Positions 19,564 to 29,244 of a stretch of DNA of 64,000 nucleotides are shown one piece after another. The notes beneath the pieces were generated by a model. It did not search any database. It was not told the DNA's origin and saw only the letters and a list, made by a program, of their open reading frames with translations. This DNA comes from Actinopolyspora lacussalsi. Its GTDB lineage: Bacteria; Actinomycetota; Actinomycetes; Mycobacteriales; Pseudonocardiaceae. Position numbers and translations under genes: made by a program. The stretch covers positions 400,501 through 464,500 of the forward strand of contig JAURUC010000001.1 of assembly GCA_030803735.1 (NCBI GenBank), read 5' to 3'. Within the stretch, counting starts at the first letter, position 1. Every line of letters starts with the position of its first letter.

Positions 19564-20517
19564 TCAGTCCGGTAGCAGTCGCAGCGAACGCAGTGCGCGT
19601 TCCATAGTGTCCGGTGTCTCGGCGCCCTCGAACTCCTGGTCCGCCATGCCCACCAGAATCGCGGTGCCCTGCTGGTACGTCAGGGCCATCACCCCGATGT
19701 AGGCGGACTCGGTGATGCACGTTTCCGTGGTCGCCGGAACGATCTCCGCGCTGACGAAAGTGGCTGTCAGCTTTCCGCCGTCGAGCGTCACCTGCCGTGG
19801 TTCCCGCTGCTTCAGCTGTGGTCGCACCCCGTCGCTGGTGGTCCAGAGCATGTTCCCGAGCTTTTCGACGGTCCCCTCGCCGGCTTGGGCGCTGTCGGTC
19901 AGCTTCGAGGAGGTCAGTCCGATCAGGGCGCGGAACGACTGCGGTGCGCGGTCGCAGAAGCCCTCCATGTACAGCGAGTACCCGCTCAGCGTGATCGTTC
20001 CGGTCGAGGAGTTTCCCAACCTGTTGACCGCACCGGGATGCGTGGTCCAGTCGCCGGGAACGTCGTACGCCACACCGGTCTCCCGGACCGGAACGGACTG
20101 CCAACCGGGAATCGCCGCGGTTACGGACTGCCGCGAGTCGGCCGTGGCGCTCGTGGAGCCCGCCGCGACGGATCCGTTCCCTCCGTCGTCGTCACCGAGT
20201 TTGACCAGTACCAGTGTGGTGATGATGATGACCACACTGGCTATCGCGGTCGAGACCACGGCGATGGTCGGGCCGCGGCTCCGCCCGGGCGGAGCCGCCG
20301 ATTCCCCCTGGGGTGGGGCCCATGACGGCGTGCCGTACCGGTTCGACGCCGCCTGCGGCGGTGCGAACGAGGCGCCGTGTGGCGAGTGCCCGTACGGGGG
20401 TTGCTCGGCGGCGTGAGGCCCGTCCCCGGGAACGGGTTGTCCGGTCAGCGGATCGTAGTAGCGGTGTGCTCCGCCGTCCGGTCCCGTCCAGCTGTTGGAC
20501 CCGCCAGGTAACGACAT
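19564..20517 (-). CDS. Single-pass membrane protein with extracytoplasmic domain
   Basis: 317 aa. A Pro/Gly/Tyr-rich cytoplasmic N-terminus (residues 1-80, with PDGGAHRYYDPLTGQPVPGD) is followed by one transmembrane helix (about 84-106) and a folded extracellular domain containing four cysteines likely to pair. The layout recalls actinobacterial mycomembrane- or wall-associated proteins; I do not recognise the domain. TAGGAT lies 8 nt before the ATG, so the transcript has almost no leader. Confidence 0.65.
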   Translation of the reverse strand: MSLPGGSNSWTGPDGGAHRYYDPLTGQPVPGDGPHAAEQPPYGHSPHGASFAPPQAASNRYGTPSWAPPQGESAAPPGRSRGPTIAVVSTAIASVVIIITTLVLVKLGDDDGGNGSVAAGSTSATADSRQSVTAAIPGWQSVPVRETGVAYDVPGDWTTHPGAVNRLGNSSTGTITLSGYSLYMEGFCDRAPQSFRALIGLTSSKLTDSAQAGEGTVEKLGNMLWTTSDGVRPQLKQREPRQVTLDGGKLTATFVSAEIVPATTETCITESAYIGVMALTYQQGTAILVGMADQEFEGAETPDTMERALRSLRLLPD

Positions 20518-20580
20518 GGTTCGTGATCCTAGCGAGTACCGCGCATCGCGTGTCGGGTCCTCGCGTGATCGCGTCGGAAA

Positions 20581-21261
20581 TCAGTTGGTTCCCGCGTGTT
20601 CGGCGAATTCGGACAGCTGGGCGGGAACGGCGCGCAGCCTCCGCACGAACTCGGTCTCCCGGTTGATCAACGAGCGGATCTCGCGCATCCGTGCCACCGG
20701 GTCGGTCTCGGCGAGCAGCTCCTGCCGGTCGTCCGGCGCGAGAACGCAGTTCTCCGCCAGCGCGTAGGACAGTTCGGCGAAATCCGTGCTCTCGTCGGGG
20801 TTGTTGGTGCCCTCCACCCGGAGCCCGGTCGCCACGTAGCGCTCCTGGGCGGCTCGGGCCGACGCCGACAGCCTGTCCCTGAGCTGTTCGGAGTCCTGCC
20901 GCGGAGTGCTGTCCGGCAACCACTCCACGCGGGCCATCAGATAGGGGGCCGCCTCGGTGTCCAGTTGCAACAGTCGAAAGCGGTCCCGGCCTGTGGTGGT
21001 GATGTCGTAGCGCCCCTCGGGGAGTTGTTGCACCTCGTCGAGGTGCGCGGAGCACCCGACCTCGTACATCGCGTCGACGTTGTCCTCGCCGACCTCCCAT
21101 CCCTGGCGGATGCCGACCACACCGAACCTGCGTCCGGGTACGACTTCGTTGACCAGATCCATCACGAGTTGCCGGTAACGTGCCTCGAAGATGTGCAGCG
21201 GTAGCGAACCGCCCGGCAACAGTACGTTACCCAGCGGAAACAACGGAAGCGTTTCAGTCAC
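20581..21261 (-). CDS. Lon N-terminal (LON substrate-binding) domain protein
   Basis: 226 aa consisting only of a LON substrate-recognition domain: it begins TLPLFPLGNVLLPGGSLPLHIFE (family hallmark), with FGVVGIRQGWE and the RYDITTTGRDRF segment later. There is no AAA+ or protease domain. Such stand-alone proteins are widespread; their role in protein quality control is unproven. The -10 TAGGTT is exactly 6 nt before the GTG start (leaderless). Confidence 0.85.
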   Translation of the reverse strand: MTETLPLFPLGNVLLPGGSLPLHIFEARYRQLVMDLVNEVVPGRRFGVVGIRQGWEVGEDNVDAMYEVGCSAHLDEVQQLPEGRYDITTTGRDRFRLLQLDTEAAPYLMARVEWLPDSTPRQDSEQLRDRLSASARAAQERYVATGLRVEGTNNPDESTDFAELSYALAENCVLAPDDRQELLAETDPVARMREIRSLINRETEFVRRLRAVPAQLSEFAEHAGTN

Positions 21262-21324
21262 GTCACCAACCTACTTGTACTTTCGCCGCGCTGACCAGCA
21301 GAGCCGCTCCAACGGCGTTCCGGG

Positions 21325-22044
21325 TCACGCTGGTGGGCGTAGCACCGCGAACCTGTCCGTGATCTGCAGGTCGCGCGAGGTGAACCGGAACAGCGCCGGT
21401 GGCCGACCCCCGGACGGGCCCGCCGCCACGGTCTCGCCCGTCGTCTCCAGCGCGCCGCGTCGGGACAGCACGCGTTGCAGGTTCGTGGCCGATACCCGGT
21501 ACCCCAGGGCGGCCGAGTACAGGTCACGCAGTTCGGAGACGGTGAATTTCGGCGGAGCCAGTGCGAAGCCGATGTTGGTGTAGGACAGTTTGGAGCGCAG
21601 GCGTTCCCGACCCGCCAGCAGGATCTCCTCGTGGTCGAACGCCGTTTCCGGTAGTGCTTCGACGGGGTGCCAGGCGGTGTCGTCCGGCAGCTCGGGGTCC
21701 GTGTCGCAGGGGATCAGCCCGAGGAACGCGGTGGCCACGATGCGCTTGTCCGGGACTCTGCCGGGGGAACTGAACACCGCCAGCTGCTCTACGTGTGTGA
21801 GCTCGCGCACGTCGACCTTTTCGGCGAGTTGTCTGCGGATGGAGGATTCCACCGTTTCGTCGGGGCCGAGTCTGCCGCCCGGAAGTGCCCAACGGTTCGG
21901 ATGGGGTGGGCGGGCGCGTTGCCACAGCAGTGCCTTCAGGGATCCCTGCCGTACCTGCACGACTCCCGCGAGTACCTCGTGGCCCGTCGTGATGTGGCTC
22001 GTATCGCGCTCCCGGGACCCCGGCGGCGTGTTAGTATTGGACAC
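21325..22044 (-). CDS. nrtR: NrtR-type transcriptional repressor (degenerate Nudix domain plus winged helix)
   Basis: 239 aa. Residues 25-150 form a Nudix fold whose catalytic box is broken: the expected RE and EE of the box read RQ and EK in [15 protein letters not shown], which suits an ADP-ribose/NAD-metabolite sensor rather than a hydrolase. The C-terminal 85 residues ([20 protein letters not shown]) are the NrtR winged helix. It is divergent from nadA-nadB-nadC, its expected targets. A perfect-armed palindrome abuts its GTG start. The same arrangement occurs in mycobacteria. Confidence 0.85.
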   Translation of the reverse strand: MSNTNTPPGSRERDTSHITTGHEVLAGVVQVRQGSLKALLWQRARPPHPNRWALPGGRLGPDETVESSIRRQLAEKVDVRELTHVEQLAVFSSPGRVPDKRIVATAFLGLIPCDTDPELPDDTAWHPVEALPETAFDHEEILLAGRERLRSKLSYTNIGFALAPPKFTVSELRDLYSAALGYRVSATNLQRVLSRRGALETTGETVAAGPSGGRPPALFRFTSRDLQITDRFAVLRPPA

Positions 22045-22067
22045 GTTTTCGATCCTAAGACGAAAAC
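22045..22067. promoter_or_regulatory. Probable NrtR operator
   Basis: Inverted repeat GTTTTCG-N9-CGAAAAC in the nrtR-nadA intergenic region. It begins at the base next to the nrtR start codon and contains the reverse-strand TAGGAT -10 hexamer 7 nt from that start, so occupancy would block nrtR transcription; nadA starts about 100 bases away. Confidence 0.7.
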
Positions 22068-22168
22068 CCTGGTCGCGAAATCAGGAGTTCGACAACCCGG
22101 TGATCAACCGGGCCCCGCGGGGAAATCGGCGCGGTGGTTCGACCACTCGCGTCGGTGAGGAGGAGGAC

Positions 22169-23245
22169 ATGGCCGCGACAGCAGCCACCGCCGGTGGTTA
22201 CGGCAACCCGACCGGACTCGACACCGCAGATCTGCGGCGCACCGAAGACGGTTACACGGGTATTCCCGGTAACGCGGCGTGGGCGGCCGAGGTCCGTCGG
22301 CTGGCCGAGCAGCTGGACGCCGTGCTGCTCGCACACAACTACCAGCTGCCCGAGATCCAGGACGTCGCCGATCACACCGGCGACTCGTTGGCGCTCAGCA
22401 GGATCGCCGCCGAGAGCACGGCGAGCACGATCGTCTTCTGCGGCGTGCACTTCATGGCCGAGACCGCCAAGATCCTCAGCCCGGACAAGACAGTGCTGAT
22501 TCCCGACGAGCGGGCCGGATGCTCGCTGGCGGACTCGATCACCGCCGACGACCTTCGCGCCTGGAAGGCCGACTTCGTGCGAGCGGGCGAACCCGAACCG
22601 GTGGTGGTCTCGTACGTCAACACCACGGCCGAGGTCAAGGCCGAAACCGATGTCTGCTGCACGTCCTCGAACGCGGTCGATGTCGTGCGCTCGATTCCGG
22701 AGGAACGTCCGGTGCTGTTCTGTCCGGACCAGTTCCTCGGCGCGCACGTGCAGCGGGAGACCGGTAGGCCGAACCTGCACGTCTGGGCGGGTGAGTGCCA
22801 CGTACACGCCGGAATCAACGGTGCCGAACTCGCCGAGCGGGCCGCTGCCGAGCCGGAGTCGGAACTGTTCATCCACCCGGAGTGCGGTTGCGCCACCTCG
22901 GCGCTCTACCTGGCCGGGGACGGGACCGTGGACTCCGAGCGGGTCAGGATCCTGTCGACCGGTGGGATGCTCGACGCGGCGCACCGCACCGGTGCTTCCT
23001 CGGTACTGGTCGCCACCGAGGTCGGGATGCTGCACCAGCTGCGCACGGCGGCTCCGGAGGTGGACTTCCGGCCGGTGAACGACCGCGCCTCCTGCAAGTA
23101 CATGAAGATGATCACCCCTGCCGCGCTGCTGCGCTGCCTGACCGAGCAGGCCGACGAGGTCAGCGTCGATACCGAGACGGCGCGGCGTGCTCGCTCGGCC
23201 GTGGAGCGGATGATCAGCATCGGCAGGCCCGGTGGTGGCGAATGA
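22169..23245 (+). CDS. nadA: Quinolinate synthase A
   Basis: 4Fe-4S enzyme that condenses iminoaspartate with dihydroxyacetone phosphate to quinolinate, the second step of de novo NAD synthesis. [21 protein letters not shown] is the first family signature. The cluster cysteines are likely those in [20 protein letters not shown] and HPECGCATS. The ATG at 22169 follows GAGGAGGAGG; the open frame extends far upstream but is Ser/Arg-rich there. The stop overlaps the nadB start (ATGA). Confidence 0.95.
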   Translation: MAATAATAGGYGNPTGLDTADLRRTEDGYTGIPGNAAWAAEVRRLAEQLDAVLLAHNYQLPEIQDVADHTGDSLALSRIAAESTASTIVFCGVHFMAETAKILSPDKTVLIPDERAGCSLADSITADDLRAWKADFVRAGEPEPVVVSYVNTTAEVKAETDVCCTSSNAVDVVRSIPEERPVLFCPDQFLGAHVQRETGRPNLHVWAGECHVHAGINGAELAERAAAEPESELFIHPECGCATSALYLAGDGTVDSERVRILSTGGMLDAAHRTGASSVLVATEVGMLHQLRTAAPEVDFRPVNDRASCKYMKMITPAALLRCLTEQADEVSVDTETARRARSAVERMISIGRPGGGE

Positions 23246-24846
23246 CCTGGTACGCGGGTGCTGACCTGCTGGTCGTCGGAACCGGTGTCGCCGGGTTGAC
23301 CGCCGCGCTGCGCGCCCGTGAGCGCGGGCTGCGCGTGTTGGTGGTCTCCAAGGAGGCCGCCGGTGTCGGCAACACCGAATGGGCCCAGGGCGGTATCGCC
23401 GTGGTCAGGTCGGAGGAGTGCGATCCCTCCGACAGCGTGCGACAGCACGTGCGGGACACCCTCGAGGCGGGCGCCGGGCTCTGCTCCACCTCGGCGGTGC
23501 GCGCGATACTCGGCGACGGTGCGGCCGCGGTGCGTCGGCTGTGCGCGGCGGGCGCACGGTTCGACGGCGAGGCGTCCGGGGCGCTCTCCCGTACCCGCGA
23601 GGGCGGGCACAGCGCGTTCCGCGTGATTCACGCCGGTGGTGACGCGACCGGTGCCGAGGTGCAGCGGGCCCTGGTCGAGGCCGGTACCGAGGTGGGAATC
23701 CCGATACTGGAGAACCACTGCGTGGTCGAGCTGTCGCACACCGAGTGGGGAGCGGTCGGTGGTGCGCTCGTGCTCGACCACGCGGGCAGGCCCGGTGTCG
23801 TGCAGGCTCCCGCCGTGTTGTTGGCCACCGGTGGGCTCGGTCAGTTGTACCGGGCGACGACCAATCCGGAGGTCGCGACCGGGGACGGCGTGGCGCTCGG
23901 CCTGCGCGCCGGGGCCGCGGTCGCGGACCTGGAGTTCGTCCAGTTTCACCCGACCGTGTTGCACACTTCCGCCACCGAGCGCGGGAGTCGTCCGTTGATC
24001 ACCGAGGCGGTACGGGGCGAAGGAGCCGTGCTGCTGGACTCCCGGGGTGAACCGGTGATGGCGGGCAGGCACCCGATGGGGGATCTGGCTCCCCGCGACG
24101 TCGTCGCCGCGGCGATCAACGAGAAACTCGCCGAGACCGGCTCGGAGTCGGTCTACCTCGACGCGACCGGACTCGGCGACGGATTCGTCGCGCGTTTCCC
24201 GACCGTGTACACGGCGTGCCGGGACGCCGGGATCGATCCGTTGGTCGAACCCATCCCGGTCACCACGGCCGCGCACTACTCCTGCGGCGGGATCATGTGC
24301 GATGTCGACGGCAGAACCGGGGTGACGGGCCTGTACGTCGCGGGCGAGGTCGCTCGTACCGGGCTGCACGGTGCCAACAGGCTCGCCTCCAACAGCCTGC
24401 TGGAAGGACTGGTGCTCGGTACCCGTTCCGCCGACGCCGCGCTGCGCGATCTCCGTTCGGGATCCCTGCGCAGGGGTTCGGTGGTCACCGAACGCCCGCC
24501 AGCCGCCGCCGTGGTCGAGCGTTCCCGGCTGCAGCGGCTCATGAGCGGATACGCCGGGATCGGGCGGCACGCCGACGGGTTGCGTCGGGCCAAGTCCGGA
24601 CTGGACGCCGCGGCCGTGGTGCGGCCGTTGCGGAGTCGGTCGGAGGTCGAGGACGCCGCTCTCGGGCTCACGGCCCACGCGCTGCTCGCCGCGGCCGCCG
24701 ACCGGACCGAATCGCGCGGCTGCCACCGGCGCTACGACCACCCCGACACCGATGACCTGCGGTGGGGGCGCCCCAATCCGTTGCGGCTGGACGTGTCCGG
24801 CTGGTTGATCCGTTCCACCCCGGAGGAATCGAGGGAAGTGGCTTGA
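23242..24846 (+). CDS. nadB: L-aspartate oxidase
   Basis: FAD enzyme oxidising aspartate to iminoaspartate, the first NAD pathway step. The FAD-binding glycine motif is [30 protein letters not shown] and [15 protein letters not shown] are catalytic-domain signatures, [11 protein letters not shown] and [12 protein letters not shown] are conserved, and [15 protein letters not shown] closes the FAD site. 534 aa. Sits between nadA and nadC with 4-base overlaps on both sides, so the three are one translational unit. Confidence 0.95.
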   Translation: MTWYAGADLLVVGTGVAGLTAALRARERGLRVLVVSKEAAGVGNTEWAQGGIAVVRSEECDPSDSVRQHVRDTLEAGAGLCSTSAVRAILGDGAAAVRRLCAAGARFDGEASGALSRTREGGHSAFRVIHAGGDATGAEVQRALVEAGTEVGIPILENHCVVELSHTEWGAVGGALVLDHAGRPGVVQAPAVLLATGGLGQLYRATTNPEVATGDGVALGLRAGAAVADLEFVQFHPTVLHTSATERGSRPLITEAVRGEGAVLLDSRGEPVMAGRHPMGDLAPRDVVAAAINEKLAETGSESVYLDATGLGDGFVARFPTVYTACRDAGIDPLVEPIPVTTAAHYSCGGIMCDVDGRTGVTGLYVAGEVARTGLHGANRLASNSLLEGLVLGTRSADAALRDLRSGSLRRGSVVTERPPAAAVVERSRLQRLMSGYAGIGRHADGLRRAKSGLDAAAVVRPLRSRSEVEDAALGLTAHALLAAAADRTESRGCHRRYDHPDTDDLRWGRPNPLRLDVSGWLIRSTPEESREVA

Positions 24847-25730
24847 ACCTCTCCGAGGACACCGTCCGAAATCTGCGTACCGCCGGACTGGACCCAGCGG
24901 AGAGCTCGGCTCTGGTGCGTGCGGCGCTGGCCGAGGACCTGCGCTACGGCCCGGACGCCACCACGAGGGCCACCGTGCCCGCCGAGGCGGTGGCCACCGC
25001 CGCGTTCAACACCCGAGAAGCCGGTGTGGTGGCCGGACTGCCGTTCGTGCTGACCGTGCTGGACGAGACGATCGGCCCGGACGGCTATCAGGTGCTCTCG
25101 GCGGTCTCCGACGGTGGGGAGGTCGCCGCGGCCGAGTGCGTGCTCGCGGTTCGCGCGCCGGTGGGTGGTCTGCTCACCGCCGAACGGACGGCGTTGAACC
25201 TGCTGTGCCACCTCTCCGGCGTCGCGACGGCCACGGCGGCCTGGGTCGCGGCGGTGCGCGACTCGCACTGCGTGATCCGGGACAGTCGCAAGACCGTGCC
25301 CGGAGTCAGACTGCCGCAGAAGTACGCCGTGCGCTGCGGTGGCGGCAGCAACCATCGGCTCGGGCTCGGCGACGCCATGCTCGTCAAGGACAACCACGTG
25401 GCAGCCGCCGGTTCCGTGACCGCCGCGCTGCGGGCATGTCGTGAGTACGCGCCCGAACTGGAGCTAGAGGTCGAGGTGTCCGGTCTCGACGAACTCGACG
25501 AGGTGCTGCCCGAGAACCCGGCGTTGGTGCTGCTGGACAACTTCACGCCGGGGGACTGCGCCGAAGCGGTCCGACGTGCCGCCGCACGTTCTCCCCGAAC
25601 CGGGCTGGAGGCCTCCGGGGGACTCACCCTCGACGTCGCACCGGCCTACGCCGCCACCGGGGTGCACTACCTGGCGGTCGGAGCGCTGACTCATTCGGCG
25701 GGCGTGCTGGACATCGGGCTGGACATTTGA
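24843..25730 (+). CDS. nadC: Nicotinate-nucleotide pyrophosphorylase (carboxylating)
   Basis: Quinolinate phosphoribosyltransferase producing nicotinate mononucleotide. RDSRKTVPGVRLPQKYAV and LVKDNHVAA carry the phosphoribosyl-binding residues, and LEVEVSGLDE and ALVLLDNF follow. The start is a TTG overlapping the nadB stop (TTGA) with GAGGGAAG upstream. The protein ends LDIGLDI, the normal family end, so the enzyme looks complete. Its TGA stop lies within the terminal bases of a TnpB element. Confidence 0.93.
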   Translation: MNLSEDTVRNLRTAGLDPAESSALVRAALAEDLRYGPDATTRATVPAEAVATAAFNTREAGVVAGLPFVLTVLDETIGPDGYQVLSAVSDGGEVAAAECVLAVRAPVGGLLTAERTALNLLCHLSGVATATAAWVAAVRDSHCVIRDSRKTVPGVRLPQKYAVRCGGGSNHRLGLGDAMLVKDNHVAAAGSVTAALRACREYAPELELEVEVSGLDELDEVLPENPALVLLDNFTPGDCAEAVRRAAARSPRTGLEASGGLTLDVAPAYAATGVHYLAVGALTHSAGVLDIGLDI

Positions 25731-25736
25731 CTTCCT

Positions 25737-25782
25737 CCCCGCCCTGGGGGGCGGGGATTCCCATCGGGCTCGCGCCCGATGG
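25737..25782 (-). ncRNA. Right-end hairpins, likely 3' part of the TnpB omega RNA
   Basis: Two adjacent perfect stem-loops follow tnpB. In this family the RNA made from the tnpB 3' end and right end guides TnpB, and its guide is copied from the flank just outside. Here that flank would be the end of nadC read on the reverse strand. No direct evidence of expression. Confidence 0.5.
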
Positions 25783-25854
25783 TTCCTGCTTCGTCGCCGA
25801 TTGCCGAAGGGAGGACCCTTGCGGACTGATACCGGCTCCACAGGCTTCGCCGGG

Positions 25855-27018
25855 TTATGGCCCGGCTACCGCTTGACCAGCGGCACGGATGTTCTTCGCG
25901 GCGTTGTGGTCCCGGTGGTGCCGGGTGCCGCAGTCGGGGCACGACCATGCCCGAACGGAAAGCTTCAGGTTGCTCAGCAGGTGCCCGCATGCGGAGCACG
26001 TTTTGCTGGACGGGTACCACCGGTCCACCACAACCAGTGTCTTGCCCGCGCGGGTGGTTTTGTACTCCAACTGCCTGCGGAACTCGCCCAACGCGGCGTC
26101 CAGCACTGCCCGGTTGAGTCCGGCTTTGGCGCCCACGTTGCGGCCCGTAGATTCGACAGTGCCCCGCGCCGAACTGGTCATGCCCGCGACGTTGAGGTCT
26201 TCGATCGCGATGACATCGGCACGGCGCACGAGGTTCGTGGTGGTGCGGTGCAGAAAGTCCTGCCGCGCGTGGCGGACCTTGCGGTGCGCGCGCGCCACCT
26301 TGCGCTTGGCCTTACGACGGTTGTTCGAGCCACGCTGTTTGCGGGCCATCTGTCGTTGGTAGCGGGCGAGGGTGCGTTCCTTGCGGTCCAGATGCTTGGG
26401 GTTGGCGATGGTCTCGCCGGTGGACAGCGTCGCGAAGTCCTTCACGCCGAGGTCGATGCCGAGGGCCTCGCCCGTGGGCGCGGCGGGTTCGGGGTCGTCG
26501 GTGTCGACGGCGAACGTCACGTACCAGCGCCCGTCCGGTTCGCGGGAGACCACCACCATCGTGGGGTCGATCGTGTCCGGGTCGATGTCGGGCCAGGACC
26601 ACACGAACTCAAGCGGTGTGGATTGTTTCGCCAACGTCAACGTCCCGTCGCGCATACGGAACGCGCTGCGGGTGTAGTGCGCCGACTGTTTGCCGTTGCG
26701 GTTTTTGAACCTCGGGTACTTGGCGCGTCCGGCGAAGAAGTTCGCGAATGCGGTGTGCTGATGCCGCAGGGTCTGTTGCAGCGGCACGCTGGAGACCTCG
26801 GACAAAAACCCCAGGTCCTCAGTCTTCTTCCACCGCGACAGGGCGGCGTCGGTCTCGGTGTAGGACGTTTTCGTGCCGTGCGCGTGGTAGGCGCGGTGCC
26901 GCTGGTCGAGGGTCTTGTTCCACACGAGGCGTACGCACCCGAACGTGCGACCCAACTGGGCCGCCTGGTCCGAGTCCGGGTAGGCCCGGCACTTGTACGC
27001 CGTCCGCATACCGATCAT
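25855..27018 (-). CDS. tnpB: RNA-guided endonuclease TnpB (IS605 OrfB family)
   Basis: 387 aa from ATG 27018. An N-terminal helix-turn-helix-like region starts RTAYKCRAYPD. The RuvC catalytic residues appear intact: D189 in GIDLGVKDF, E273 in AIEDLNV and D370 in HHRDHNAAKNI. The zinc ribbon has C341, C344, C360 and C363 (CSACGH...CPDCG). By family knowledge it is an omega-RNA-guided DNA nuclease that helps the element persist. An in-frame TTG at 27027 and an ATG at 27009 are alternative starts. Confidence 0.93.
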   Translation of the reverse strand: MIGMRTAYKCRAYPDSDQAAQLGRTFGCVRLVWNKTLDQRHRAYHAHGTKTSYTETDAALSRWKKTEDLGFLSEVSSVPLQQTLRHQHTAFANFFAGRAKYPRFKNRNGKQSAHYTRSAFRMRDGTLTLAKQSTPLEFVWSWPDIDPDTIDPTMVVVSREPDGRWYVTFAVDTDDPEPAAPTGEALGIDLGVKDFATLSTGETIANPKHLDRKERTLARYQRQMARKQRGSNNRRKAKRKVARAHRKVRHARQDFLHRTTTNLVRRADVIAIEDLNVAGMTSSARGTVESTGRNVGAKAGLNRAVLDAALGEFRRQLEYKTTRAGKTLVVVDRWYPSSKTCSACGHLLSNLKLSVRAWSCPDCGTRHHRDHNAAKNIRAAGQAVAGP

Positions 27019-27149
27019 TTTACACAACTAGCGATCATGAGTAAGCATGTGGGTACGTGGTCACCCAACAGCACTCGGGATCGCTTTCCTCTCCAGCCCG
27101 AAGACAGGAGCTTCCAACGATTGGAGCCTGGTGAACCGGTTCCGACACA

Positions 27150-27181
27150 CCGGGTTCGATCGGTTCGACGATCGAACCCGG
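27150..27181 (-). terminator. Terminator downstream of the amidohydrolase gene
   Basis: A perfect 13-bp inverted repeat, CCGGGTTCGATCG with CGATCGAACCCGG, and a 6-nt loop, 20 nt past the stop of the reverse-strand amidohydrolase operon. Confidence 0.8.
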
Positions 27182-27200
27182 TCCGGCCGGAGCCTTCCGC

Positions 27201-28478
27201 TCAAGCCGTCCTGAGGAAGGTCAGCATACCGACCACGGCGGCTTCCACCATTCTGGACAGTGTCGGTTCCATCACCGGTGCGAACAGCGGGGAGTGATTG
27301 GCGGGCAGGTCGGTGGCCGCGGTTCCGTCCGCCTCGGCCCGTTCCTGCCGCTCGGGATCGTTGCCGCCGATGAACCAGTAGCAGTACGGCACCTCGATGG
27401 CATCACCGAGCAGCCCGAAGTCCTCGCTGCCCATGAGCAGTTGGCCCGGCTCGACGTCGCCGCCGTCCCGGAACTCGCGCAGCGAGCTCATGGTGCGATC
27501 GGTGACGGTCTCGTCGTTGACCAGGGCGGGGAACGTCGACAGTTCGGTGATCTCCGGTTCCGGGGCGCCGGAGGCCGCCGCCTCGGCACTGATGACGCGC
27601 CGCAGCGCTGCGAGCACCCTTTCGCGCTGTGCCTGGTCCAGCGTGCGCACGTTGAGCGTGAACATCGCCGAGTCCGGGATCACGTTCTCCTTCGTGCCAC
27701 CGGCCATCCTGCCGATGGTGACCACCGCGGAGTCGAGCGGATCCACCTCGCGGGCCGTGATGCTCTGGATCCGGGTGATGGTGTGAGCGACCTGCACGAT
27801 CGGGTCGACCGCGGTGTGGGGCTGCGAGCCGTGCGAGCCACGTCCGTACGCGGTCACCCGCCAGGAATCGGCGATCGACGTGGAGATGCCCGAGCGGTAC
27901 CGTATCGAGCCTGCCGCTCCCGGTCCCACGTGCTGCCCGAGCAGCACCTCTGGACGCGGCGCCCGATCCCACAGACCGTCGGCGATCATTCCCGCGGCTC
28001 CCGCGGCGGTCTCCTCGCCGGGTTGGAAGATCAGCACCACCGTGCCCGCCCAGCTCTCCCGCGCGTTCGCGAGCAGCGTCGCACTCGTCAGCAGCGCGGC
28101 GGTGTGCGTGTCGTGACCGCAGGCGTGCATGACGGCCGTCTCGGTGCCGTCGGGCAGGGTGCCCGTCGCCGTCGAGGCGTAGTCCAGCCCGGTCCGCTCG
28201 GCGACCGGCAGCGCGTCGGTGTCGGCCCGGAACGCCACCACCGGCCCCGGCCCGTTCTCCAGCACCCCCACGACACCGGTCGTGGCGGACCGAAACGTCG
28301 GGACGCCGAGACGCTCCAGGTGTGACTCGATCAACCGCGCGGTCCCGTGTTCCTGCATCGACAGTTCGGGGGCGGCGTGCAGCGTCCGGTAGAGCCGGTG
28401 CAGTTCGGGGCGAAGTTCACCCAGTCCGGCGAGTACCCGCTCGGCACTGTCTCGAGTGCCGGTGGCTGTGTCGTTCAC
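27201..28478 (-). CDS. M20 family amidohydrolase / aminoacylase
   Basis: Metal-dependent hydrolase of N-acyl amino acids or similar amides (hippurate/indole-3-acetyl-amino-acid hydrolase class). FRADTDALPVAE, MHACGHDTHTA and FQPGEETAAGAAGMI supply the usual metal and catalytic residues, and MGSEDFG the last ligand. No signal peptide, so cytoplasmic. The GTG start overlaps the stop of the upstream membrane gene (GTGA), suggesting that the transporter pair imports its substrate. The exact substrate is not readable. Confidence 0.9.
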   Translation of the reverse strand: MNDTATGTRDSAERVLAGLGELRPELHRLYRTLHAAPELSMQEHGTARLIESHLERLGVPTFRSATTGVVGVLENGPGPVVAFRADTDALPVAERTGLDYASTATGTLPDGTETAVMHACGHDTHTAALLTSATLLANARESWAGTVVLIFQPGEETAAGAAGMIADGLWDRAPRPEVLLGQHVGPGAAGSIRYRSGISTSIADSWRVTAYGRGSHGSQPHTAVDPIVQVAHTITRIQSITAREVDPLDSAVVTIGRMAGGTKENVIPDSAMFTLNVRTLDQAQRERVLAALRRVISAEAAASGAPEPEITELSTFPALVNDETVTDRTMSSLREFRDGGDVEPGQLLMGSEDFGLLGDAIEVPYCYWFIGGNDPERQERAEADGTAATDLPANHSPLFAPVMEPTLSRMVEAAVVGMLTFLRTA

Positions 28479-29197
28479 CTGTTCTCCTCGGTTTCTTCGG
28501 TGTTGTTCCTGGAGGCCGACCTGTCACGCAGCAGCACCGACAGCACCACGGCCGCCAGCGTGCACACGGCCATGGCGTACACGGAGGTGGACGGGACCAG
28601 TGGGACGAGGACGAAGACGCCCATCGCTCCGCAGCACAGCGCGATCGGGATCGTGCGTCGTTGGCCCGCGCTCATCACGGCCTGGATCAACATGGGGCCG
28701 AAGATCGCGGGGACCACGTAGCCGAAGACGTCCCGTACCGCTTCGGGGATCACCGACATGATCCAGGTGCCGAGCACTCCGACGAACACCAGCAACGAGA
28801 CCAGGTGCACCGAAACCGCGCCGACGATGGCCGTCACGGTCGTGATCTCCGCCTTGGCGGTGCCCTGCTTGGCGCCCACGGCGTTCTGCGCGGCCAGCGC
28901 GGAGGGAAGGAGCTTATTGGAGACGTTGCCGATCATGAACGCCTGGTACGTGGCGGCCGAGCCGAGCATCGGGTAGTAGGTGATCGGTTCCGCGATCCAC
29001 AGCACGCCGAACACGGCGGCGATGGCCAACCAGGTCTGGGACACCGTTTCCGCACCCGGCCAGTAACCCAGGCCGAACATCAGGTACAGCGGGCCGCTCA
29101 GCGATATCACGAGTCCCGTCAGCAGTGTGGCCTGTCCCCACCGCGACGTGCTCCGATGGAACGTCTCCATCGGACCGGCCGAAAGCCTGGTCGACAT
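28475..29197 (-). CDS. Membrane protein, probable partner of the DUF5058-like transporter component
   Basis: 240 aa, six or seven hydrophobic helices. Residues 55-85 (AEPITYYPMLGSAATYQAFM) form a conserved-looking loop. No ATP-binding or periplasmic component is nearby. It lies between the DUF5058-like gene and the M20 hydrolase and shares a GTGA overlap with the latter. Most likely half of a two-component permease of unknown mechanism. ATG start with AGGAG upstream. Confidence 0.7.
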   Translation of the reverse strand: MSTRLSAGPMETFHRSTSRWGQATLLTGLVISLSGPLYLMFGLGYWPGAETVSQTWLAIAAVFGVLWIAEPITYYPMLGSAATYQAFMIGNVSNKLLPSALAAQNAVGAKQGTAKAEITTVTAIVGAVSVHLVSLLVFVGVLGTWIMSVIPEAVRDVFGYVVPAIFGPMLIQAVMSAGQRRTIPIALCCGAMGVFVLVPLVPSTSVYAMAVCTLAAVVLSVLLRDRSASRNNTEETEENR

Positions 29198-29244
29198 GTC
29201 CGTGCTCCTTTCCGATGAGCGACTTCGCCAGTGGTGCCTCGCCC

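Larger units (their letters stand above)
25727..27044 (-). mobile_element. TnpB-only IS200/IS605-type element
   Basis: A reverse-strand tnpB is followed by two perfect hairpins (25761-25782, 9-bp stem, and 25737-25756, 8-bp stem), the usual right end. On the reverse strand the right end finishes GAGGAAGTCAA; TCAA is the right cleavage tetranucleotide known for IS608. A TTAC at 27044-27041 (reverse) is a candidate left flank/TAM. No tnpA is present, so the element is not autonomous. The right boundary is well supported, the left one is a guess. Confidence 0.65.

Noticed and set aside
21325..22044. Reading the NrtR-like protein as an active Nudix hydrolase
   Set aside because: The catalytic box lacks two of the conserved Glu positions, and a C-terminal winged helix plus adjacent operator favour a regulator.
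21590..22168. 193-codon upstream extension of nadA
   Set aside because: It is antisense to nrtR and Ser/Arg-rich; GAGGAGGAGG precedes the ATG at 22169.
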